Shown: positions 5,798-10,906 of the stretch, piece after piece
How positions within the stretch are numbered: position 1 is the stretch's first letter
Layout: each line of letters opens with the position of its first letter
Assembly: GCA_000432155.1 (NCBI GenBank)
Contig: FR888508.1
Location: 13,771-24,676 of the forward strand
Source of the DNA: Eubacterium sp. CAG:274
GTDB lineage: Bacteria; Bacillota; Clostridia; Lachnospirales; CAG-274
Length of the DNA stretch: 10,906 nucleotides
Reading direction: 5' to 3'
Notes under the pieces: generated by a model
What the model was told of the DNA's origin: nothing
The model's database searches: none
What the model saw: the letters and a program-made list of their open reading frames with translations, nothing else
Position numbers and translations under genes: made by a program

Positions 5798-7042
5798 TTA
5801 TTCAAGTGTAACCGGATTTTTAGCCTCACGCCTAAACATATCAAAAGCCTCAACTGGTTTATCAACCTTAACCTTTAAAATCTGCTGTGGGTGAGGAGCT
5901 TCTGTTACACTTTCGCCCTTATCGTCATACATTTCCTCCACTGTCATAGTGAAATCTTCGCCGTTATGACGCATTACCTCTATCTTTTCGCCTATAACAA
6001 ACTTGTTTCTCTGTTCCACTGTTGCATAGCCTGTTTCCTTATCATAGTCAAGAACCATACCAATGAAGTCATAAGTTCTGATATATGAGCTAGTAGTGTA
6101 AACCTGGTCTTCTTCATTTGGTTTACCATAGTAGAAACCAGTTGTATAACCTCTGTAGCTTGCCTTAGAAACTTCCTGCATATAGTAGTCCTTTTTACTT
6201 TCGTACAACGCAGGGTCTTTTAAGTAATCGTCAATAGCTTCTCTATAAGCCTTAATAACTGTACCTACATAGAAACAAGTTTTAATTCTACCCTCTATTT
6301 TAAGGCTGAATATACCGGCATCTACAAGTTCCGGAATGTGCTGAATCATATTTAAGTCCTTAGAATTGAAGATATAAGTACCTCTTTCGTCTTCAACTAT
6401 TGGCATATATTCATTTGGTCTAGTCTTTTCTGTAACATAATACTGCCATCTACAAGGGTGTGAACAAGCACCTTTGTTGGCATCTCTACCGCTTAAATAG
6501 TTACTTAAAAGGCATCTGCCACTGTAGCTGATACACATTGCACCATGAACGAAAGCCTCAATTTCAGTATCTCCAATCTTATCGTGGAGTTCCTTAATTT
6601 CCTTGAGGGAAAGTTCTCTTGCCATAACAATTCTAGTTGCTCCAAGGTTTTTCCAGAAAAGAGCAGACATATAATTAGTATTATTTGCTTGTGTACTAAT
6701 ATGAATAGGCATATTAGGAACAGTTTTTCTAGCAAGAGCAAATACACCAGGGTCGGCTACAAGAATAGCATCTACTTTTAATTCTTCAAGCTCCTTAAAA
6801 TAGTCTGCCATTTCCTCAAAATCTTCATTGTGAGCAAAGATATTGCAAGTAACATAAACCTTTACATCGTGGGCGTGAGCAAACTCTACACCCTCTTTCA
6901 TCTGGTCATAGTCAAAGTTTTTAGCCTTTGCTCTAAGTCCAAAATTAGTACCACCAAGATATACTGCGTCTGCACCATAGAGTACAGCAATTTTAAGTTT
7001 TTCCAAATCTCCAGCTGGAGCAAGTAATTCTATTTTTTTCAT
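5798..7042 (-). CDS. trhP: U32-family tRNA 5-hydroxyuridine synthesis protein (TrhP/YrrO type)
   Basis: TrhP proteins, annotated historically as U32 peptidases or collagenases, are needed to hydroxylate U34 of certain tRNAs to ho5U, using prephenate-derived chemistry and an iron-sulfur cluster. The 414 residues start MKKIELLAPAGDLEKLK, the usual TIM-barrel opening with YGADAVYLGG. The U32 signature ExFxxGAMC followed by GxCxLS is complete at 162-180. Cys170, Cys177, Cys193 and Cys197 are the likely cluster ligands. The C-terminal third (from about 320) should be the beta-barrel extension, as in B. subtilis YrrO (similar length). The ATG at 7042 has GAGG inside the end of trmR, and the gap is four bases. 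TrmR next door methylates ho5U, which supports a tRNA role over proteolysis. Only one U32 gene is visible, unlike the yrrN-yrrO pair of B. subtilis. Confidence 0.9.
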   Translation of the reverse strand: MKKIELLAPAGDLEKLKIAVLYGADAVYLGGTNFGLRAKAKNFDYDQMKEGVEFAHAHDVKVYVTCNIFAHNEDFEEMADYFKELEELKVDAILVADPGVFALARKTVPNMPIHISTQANNTNYMSALFWKNLGATRIVMARELSLKEIKELHDKIGDTEIEAFVHGAMCISYSGRCLLSNYLSGRDANKGACSHPCRWQYYVTEKTRPNEYMPIVEDERGTYIFNSKDLNMIQHIPELVDAGIFSLKIEGRIKTCFYVGTVIKAYREAIDDYLKDPALYESKKDYYMQEVSKASYRGYTTGFYYGKPNEEDQVYTTSSYIRTYDFIGMVLDYDKETGYATVEQRNKFVIGEKIEVMRHNGEDFTMTVEEMYDDKGESVTEAPHPQQILKVKVDKPVEAFDMFRREAKNPVTLE

Positions 7043-7046
7043 TTTA

Positions 7047-7697
7047 TCAATCCTCTATTTTCTGAATAAATGCTACACCATCGCCAATAGTCAATATGCT
7101 TGATTTTAACTTTGGATTATTTGTTATTTCATTTAAAAATTCGTTCATTCTCTTATGAATAGTTCTCTGACGCTTTGGAACTTCTTCATAAGCCTGAGCA
7201 ACTCTACCCTCCTGCAAAATATCGTCAGCAATAATCACTCCACCCTTTTTCAAAAGTCGAAGTACATCGGGAAGAATTTGTATATACTGACCCTTTGCTG
7301 CGTCCATAAAAATGAAGTCATACTGTTCGTCTAATGTAGGCAAAATATCGTTGGCGTTACCCTCTAATATTGTAACCTTGTCCTCTACACCAAGGCGTTT
7401 GAAATTTTCCTTTGCCTGCTTTATCATAACATCAAATCTGTCAATAGTAGTCAAATGGCCACCCTCTTGAAGAAAGCCTGTCATATAACTGGCTGAAAAT
7501 CCTACTGCCATACCGATTTCAAGTATCTTTTTAGGCTTAATAATACTTAAAACCACGCCTAAAAACTGAACTACATCTTTTGGTATAATAGGCACTTCTT
7601 TTTCATAGGAAGTCTTTTGCAACTGACCTAATTCGCCCTCACAAAAAGGCTGTAAATTTTCTAAATATTCGTGAATATAGTTTTCTACTAAACTCAT
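7047..7697 (-). CDS. trmR: tRNA 5-hydroxyuridine methyltransferase TrmR (YrrM), SAM-dependent
   Basis: TrmR transfers a methyl group from SAM to the 5-hydroxyl of ho5U34, giving mo5U in the tRNA wobble position of Bacillus-type bacteria. The 216 residues match the caffeoyl-CoA/catechol O-methyltransferase fold: SAM motif I ILEIGMAVGFSAS (58-70), TIDR at 84-87, and metal ligands expected at D132 (FMDAAKGQY) and D158-D159 (IIADDIL). It has no signal peptide. A generic catechol-type O-methyltransferase would share these motifs. The TrmR call rests on its place between mltG and the U32 gene, the same order as yrrL-yrrM-yrrN-yrrO in B. subtilis. The ATG at 7697 follows AAAGGA, which overlaps the mltG stop region (12-base gap). 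Confidence 0.85.
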   Translation of the reverse strand: MSLVENYIHEYLENLQPFCEGELGQLQKTSYEKEVPIIPKDVVQFLGVVLSIIKPKKILEIGMAVGFSASYMTGFLQEGGHLTTIDRFDVMIKQAKENFKRLGVEDKVTILEGNANDILPTLDEQYDFIFMDAAKGQYIQILPDVLRLLKKGGVIIADDILQEGRVAQAYEEVPKRQRTIHKRMNEFLNEITNNPKLKSSILTIGDGVAFIQKIED

Positions 7698-7709
7698 AAC
7701 TTATTCCTT

Positions 7710-9062
7710 TCAATTTTGACTTTTGTAACTTGCCTCTGCCTGCTGATGTTCTTCATAAGTAGCAGAGAAGTGGTGCTGACCTGTTGTTGTATTTTCTACT
7801 ACATAGTAGAGATAATTTGTGCTATCCGGATTAACAGCAGCCTTGAGAGAGTCCTCACTTGGGCTATTTATTGGACCAACTGGCAATCCGTCAACAACAT
7901 AGGTATTGTGCTTATCGTTGTTTTTCAAATCAGAATACAACACTCTTGTAGCTCTCTTACCCATAGAATAAATAACAGAGTCATCAAGCTGTAACTTCAT
8001 ATTTTTAGCAAGTCTATTGTAGATTACAGAAGATACCAATGTTCTTTCAGGAGCATATTTTACCTCACCCTCAATAAGTGAAGCAATAATAACAGCATCA
8101 TCAAGGGTATGGTTTAATTTCTTAGCCTGTGCCTCAATGTCGTTGTCCTTTACAACCTGGTCAAACTTAGCAAGCATCATATTTACAATATCTGTTGCAC
8201 TCATATTTTCTTCAATAGAGTATGTAGCTGGGAACAAGTAACCCTCTAAAAGGTTATCTCTTTCCGGAATTTTTGCCACGAAGTCATAGTCATAATCTCT
8301 TGAATTTGCAGCAGTTAAAAATTCCTTAGCTGTACAAACGCCCTGACTTTCCAAATCTGACGCTATTTCACTAAGCCACTCGCCCTCTCTTACAGTAAGT
8401 TTTTTAGCATTTATACTTGATGCACCTGTGTTAAGAGCCTTTATAATATCATCAAATGACATATGGTTTGTAAAAGTATAGTAACCTGACTTAAACTCTG
8501 GACCATAGCCCATTTTTTTGCAAAGATATTTAAAGTGGAATGCACTATCAATTACACCATTGTCCTCCAAAGCCTTAATTATGTCCGTAACTGAAGAACC
8601 TGACTCAATATTTACTGAAATAGTTTCTTCCGGCTTGTTTTTGGCAGAAGAATTGACCTCTGTGCTGTTCATTTTCTTAAAGAAAAGGCTGACAGCCACT
8701 ACTAAAACAATTAAAACAACAAGCATAATTTTAGCTACAGTAGCAAAATTACTCTTTTTTCTCTTTACTTTGCCACTATTTTTAGGCTTATTAGGAGTTT
8801 TGTTTGTTGTTTTTCTATCTGTAGGCTTTTTTTCAAACACATTTCTTGTGGCTGTACTTCTAGTTCTATCTGTTTTACCACCTGTTGTAGTTCTAGCTCT
8901 ATCCGCTGTACCACCTATTGTAGTTCTAGTTCTATCCGCTGTACCACCTGTTGTACTTCTAGTTCTATCTGTTGTAGTTCTTGTAGTAGTTTTTCTAGGT
9001 ACTCTATTATTCAAATCGTTCCTTGAAAAGCTACCTTTGTTTAAATTATTGTCATTTGTCAT
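7710..9062 (-). CDS. mltG: Endolytic murein transglycosylase MltG (YceG-like)
   Basis: MltG is a membrane-anchored lytic transglycosylase that cuts nascent peptidoglycan strands and is thought to set glycan length. The 450-residue protein has a cytoplasmic tail of about 105 residues, one membrane span (about 108-128) and an extracellular catalytic part. Before the catalytic domain comes a LysM-like region (ISVNIESGSSVTDIIKALEDNG). Conserved blocks are LLEGYLFPATY (271-281), ASLIEGE (328-334) with the likely catalytic Glu331, VIYNRL, QLDDSVIY and GLPVGPINSPSEDSLKAAVNP. The tail is unusual: strongly basic, Thr/Arg-rich and built of four 11-residue repeats, making the protein longer than many family members. 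The ATG at 9062 has GGAGG six bases upstream, and the first 11 bases overlap the end of truA, suggesting translational coupling. Confidence 0.92.
   Translation of the reverse strand: MTNDNNLNKGSFSRNDLNNRVPRKTTTRTTTDRTRSTTGGTADRTRTTIGGTADRARTTTGGKTDRTRSTATRNVFEKKPTDRKTTNKTPNKPKNSGKVKRKKSNFATVAKIMLVVLIVLVVAVSLFFKKMNSTEVNSSAKNKPEETISVNIESGSSVTDIIKALEDNGVIDSAFHFKYLCKKMGYGPEFKSGYYTFTNHMSFDDIIKALNTGASSINAKKLTVREGEWLSEIASDLESQGVCTAKEFLTAANSRDYDYDFVAKIPERDNLLEGYLFPATYSIEENMSATDIVNMMLAKFDQVVKDNDIEAQAKKLNHTLDDAVIIASLIEGEVKYAPERTLVSSVIYNRLAKNMKLQLDDSVIYSMGKRATRVLYSDLKNNDKHNTYVVDGLPVGPINSPSEDSLKAAVNPDSTNYLYYVVENTTTGQHHFSATYEEHQQAEASYKSQN
8845..8976 (-). repeat. Four tandem 33-bp repeats inside mltG (11-residue Thr/Arg repeats)
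   Basis: Units at 8845-8877, 8878-8910, 8911-8943 and 8944-8976 are near-identical; the outermost one (8845) has diverged most. They encode DRTRSTTGGTA-like repeats (about residues 29-72) in the cytoplasmic tail of MltG. The period is a multiple of three, so copy number can change without breaking the frame. Confidence 0.85.
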
Positions 9063-9789
9063 AATTTACCTCCATTAAGGTTAAACCATTTGGAACTAAT
9101 GTTTTTCCTGCTTTTGTTCTATCTCTTGATTCTATAATATCCTTTATTTCTTCCGGCTTTATTTTGCCACTACCTACTGCCACCAATGTACCGGCAATAA
9201 TTCTGACCATATTGTAGAGGAAGCCACTTCCTGTAACAGATATTGTTACAATGTCTTTTTCTCTACGAACATTTAATTTATAAATTGTACGGACAGTAGT
9301 TTTTGTCTGTGAACCACTGGCACAAAAGGCATTAAAATCGTGTTCGCCAATGAAGTACTGGCAAGCCTCATTCATTTTGTCTATATCCAGTTTATAGTGA
9401 ACAAAATCCGTATAATTATAGAGCAAAGGATTTCTAAAAGCACAATTTTGTATTTTATACTCGTATGTTTTGTCTATGACGCTATACTGTGGGTGGAAGT
9501 CCTCTCCAACTTTCCTTGCCCCGTTTACCACTATATCGTTGGGCAAAAATGAATTTATAGCATAGGGCATTTTTTCTACAGGAATAGTTGTTTCCGTTTC
9601 AAAAACCACGCCCTGACACATTGCATGAACACCTGTATCAGTACGGCTTGCACCTCTTACAGCAACTGGCTTTTTCATCAATGCTGAAATAGCCTCCTCC
9701 ACTTTTTGCTGTACAGTTATAAAATCGTTTTGTCTTTGCCAACCATAGTAATTACTGCCGTCATAGGCAACACTTAACAACACTTTCAT
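9052..9789 (-). CDS. truA: tRNA pseudouridine(38-40) synthase TruA
   Basis: TruA converts uridines 38, 39 and 40 in the anticodon arm of many tRNAs to pseudouridine. I place the start at the ATG at 9789 (245 residues), because GGGG lies eight bases upstream and MKVLLSVAYDGSNYYGWQRQ is the usual family N-terminus. A GTG at 9798 would add three residues. The catalytic loop GASRTDTGVHA is intact, with nucleophile Asp51. Downstream blocks FHPQYSVIDKTYEYKI, HDFNAFCASGS and GSGFLYNMVRIIAGTL are all typical. Its start is one base from the ecfT stop (TAATATG), and its end overlaps mltG, so it is an inner gene of the operon. The placement after ecfT is the conserved Firmicutes order. Confidence 0.96.
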   Translation of the reverse strand: MKVLLSVAYDGSNYYGWQRQNDFITVQQKVEEAISALMKKPVAVRGASRTDTGVHAMCQGVVFETETTIPVEKMPYAINSFLPNDIVVNGARKVGEDFHPQYSVIDKTYEYKIQNCAFRNPLLYNYTDFVHYKLDIDKMNEACQYFIGEHDFNAFCASGSQTKTTVRTIYKLNVRREKDIVTISVTGSGFLYNMVRIIAGTLVAVGSGKIKPEEIKDIIESRDRTKAGKTLVPNGLTLMEVNYDK

Positions 9790-9790
9790 A

Positions 9791-10594
9791 TTACACACCC
9801 CAAATTATTCTAATCAAAAGCACTACTACTACTAAAGCAACAAGTATTGCCATTGTTACATAATCTTTTTTTGTATATACAAGAGGGTGCATCTTAGTTC
9901 TGTTTACATCGCCCCTGTAACATCTTGCCTCCATAGCCATGGCCAACTCGTCAGCTCGTCTGAAAGATGATATAAAAAGTGGCACTAATAGTGGTATCAT
10001 AGCCTTAGCCTTGTGCATTAAATTGCCGTTGTCAAAGTCTGCACCTCTGGCTGTCTGTGCCATTTTAATTTTGTTTAACTCCTCTACAAGAGTAGGAATA
10101 AATCTAAGGGCAATAGTCATCATCATAGCTATTTCGTGAGCTGGCAAACCTACTTTTTTAAAAGGTTTCAAAAGCCTTTCTATACCCTCTGTCAACTTTA
10201 TTGGAGAAGTTGTGAGAGTAAGTAAAGACGAACCAACTACAAGGAGAATAAGTCTGACACAAAGGCGAATTGCTGTATACAGACCTCCTGAATATATCTT
10301 CAAAAACCCAAGACTAAAAACCAAATTTCCAGTTCTGATAAAAAGCATATTTAAAACAACTGTGAAAATAATAATTATTATTATACTTTTTAAACCTCTT
10401 AAAAGCATTTTAAAAGGCACATTGGATTTAAAAATGGCATAGCCCAAAAAGAGGGTACAAATGCCATAGCCTACAATACCTTTTGCAACAAAAATTGCTA
10501 CAATATACAGTATTGTTGCCAATATTTTTGTTCTGGAGTCCAAGTCGTGTATAATGGATTTAGTTGGGTAATACTGACCTATTGTCAAATTCAT
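9791..10594 (-). CDS. ecfT: ECF transporter transmembrane component EcfT
   Basis: EcfT is the membrane scaffold that joins the two ATPases EcfA1/EcfA2 to exchangeable substrate-binding S proteins for vitamins and similar micronutrients. The 267 residues show about five to six hydrophobic segments (about 24-40, 42-56, 69-86, 104-127, the Leu/Ile-rich part around 197-210, and 244-264). The two cytoplasmic coupling motifs are clear: QTARGAD with ARG at 182-184, and AMEARCYRG with ARC at 223-225. The N-terminal IGQYYPTKSIIHDLDSRTKI is the common EcfT opening, where IHxLDxRxKI is characteristic. The ATG at 10594 has AAGGAAGTG close upstream, overlapping the ecfA stop; the gap is four bases. No S component is in the window, as expected for a group II (shared) ECF module. 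Confidence 0.95.
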   Translation of the reverse strand: MNLTIGQYYPTKSIIHDLDSRTKILATILYIVAIFVAKGIVGYGICTLFLGYAIFKSNVPFKMLLRGLKSIIIIIIFTVVLNMLFIRTGNLVFSLGFLKIYSGGLYTAIRLCVRLILLVVGSSLLTLTTSPIKLTEGIERLLKPFKKVGLPAHEIAMMMTIALRFIPTLVEELNKIKMAQTARGADFDNGNLMHKAKAMIPLLVPLFISSFRRADELAMAMEARCYRGDVNRTKMHPLVYTKKDYVTMAILVALVVVVLLIRIIWGV

Positions 10595-10598
10595 TTTT

Positions 10599-10906
10599 TC
10601 ACTTCCTTAATGCCTGATTTAAAATATCGGCTGCTTTCTTTACATTATAAATATTAGTAGGCACTTTCAAACCTCTGCCCTTTAATCTGTACATCAACAA
10701 TGAAATCTGAGGAGCATTTAAGCCTATTGCCAAAAGTTTTTCTACCTGTGAAAATACATTTTCTACAGTATCAAACATTTCTACATTACCCTTGTTCATA
10801 ACAAGTATTCTGTCGGCAATATCCGCAATTTCCTCCATAGAGTGGGACACAAGTATAATTGTAATACCTAATTTTTGGTGCATCTGTGTTATATTAGAAA
10901 GTATTT
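10599..10906 (-). CDS. ecfA2: ECF transporter ATPase, probably EcfA2 (C-terminal part)
   Basis: The gene runs off the right edge; the frame is open to the last base, and the last 101 residues are visible. The part seen has the end of the ABC ATPase fold: ITIILVSHSMEEIADIADRI, with the switch (H-loop) His in VSHSMEE, followed by ILVMNKGNVEMFDTVENVF, the typical post-H-loop strand and hairpin. The C-terminal extension (VEKLLAIGLNAPQISLLMYRL, then GLKVP) is the dimerisation tail of ECF ATPases. Walker A, Walker B and the signature motif lie outside the window. The gene directly before ecfT in Firmicutes is normally ecfA2, and this is the basis for choosing A2 over A1. The ATG at 10883 is an internal Met, not the start. 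Confidence 0.9.
   Translation of the reverse strand, partial: ILSNITQMHQKLGITIILVSHSMEEIADIADRILVMNKGNVEMFDTVENVFSQVEKLLAIGLNAPQISLLMYRLKGRGLKVPTNIYNVKKAADILNQALRK

Noticed and set aside
8518..9078. 186-residue plus-strand ORF, very Val/Leu-rich
   Set aside because: It is antisense to the repeat tail and membrane span of mltG; the hydrophobic composition is a by-product of Thr/Arg/Lys codons read in reverse.
9790..9798. GTG start for truA at 9798
   Set aside because: It overlaps the ecfT end and lacks a spaced ribosome site; the ATG at 9789 has GGGG at eight bases and gives the family-typical N-terminus.

Overview
The window is AT-rich DNA from a low-GC Gram-positive anaerobe, most likely a member of the Clostridia and probably Lachnospirales-like. 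This is inferred from strong AGGAGG ribosome sites, near-consensus sigma-A promoters, an SLH-anchored surface protein, a LigA of the KMDG subfamily, and the ecfA-ecfT-truA gene order. No rRNA, tRNA, CRISPR array, insertion sequence or phage gene was found.

Left part (1-1770), accessory. A truncated winged-helix regulator gene (BlaI/MecI-like) runs leftward. It is divergent from a gene for a secreted protein that has a perfect-consensus promoter. That promoter carries a palindrome over its -35 box and a perfect 15-bp inverted repeat at the expected transcription start. The secreted-protein gene is interrupted by a one-base frameshift in a short A-run; its C-terminal third stays open in the next frame. 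After a strong terminator comes a small lipoprotein of unknown function.

Middle (1742-5797), minus strand. A gene for a secreted protein with a cohesin-like module, a Thr/Gly linker and three SLH domains is followed by a terminator, then a small 80-residue protein and ligA (NAD-dependent DNA ligase) with its own terminator. Upstream of the SLH gene's promoter, 5527-5776 holds seven back-to-back hairpins and two tandem 37-bp repeats, which look like a dispersed intergenic element.

Right part (5798-10906), minus strand. A tightly packed run reads ecfA2 (partial) - ecfT - truA - mltG - trmR - trhP, with overlaps or gaps of at most about 12 bases. It joins the shared ECF vitamin-transporter energising module, tRNA pseudouridine synthase, the peptidoglycan terminase MltG, and the TrhP/TrmR pair expected to make 5-methoxyuridine at tRNA position 34. 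The run is probably one operon with its promoter outside the window.

Most of the window is ordinary core genome. The parts worth a second look are the divergent control region with the frameshifted secreted gene, the hairpin array at 5527-5776, and the repeat-built cytoplasmic tail of MltG. No convincing new multi-gene system was seen.
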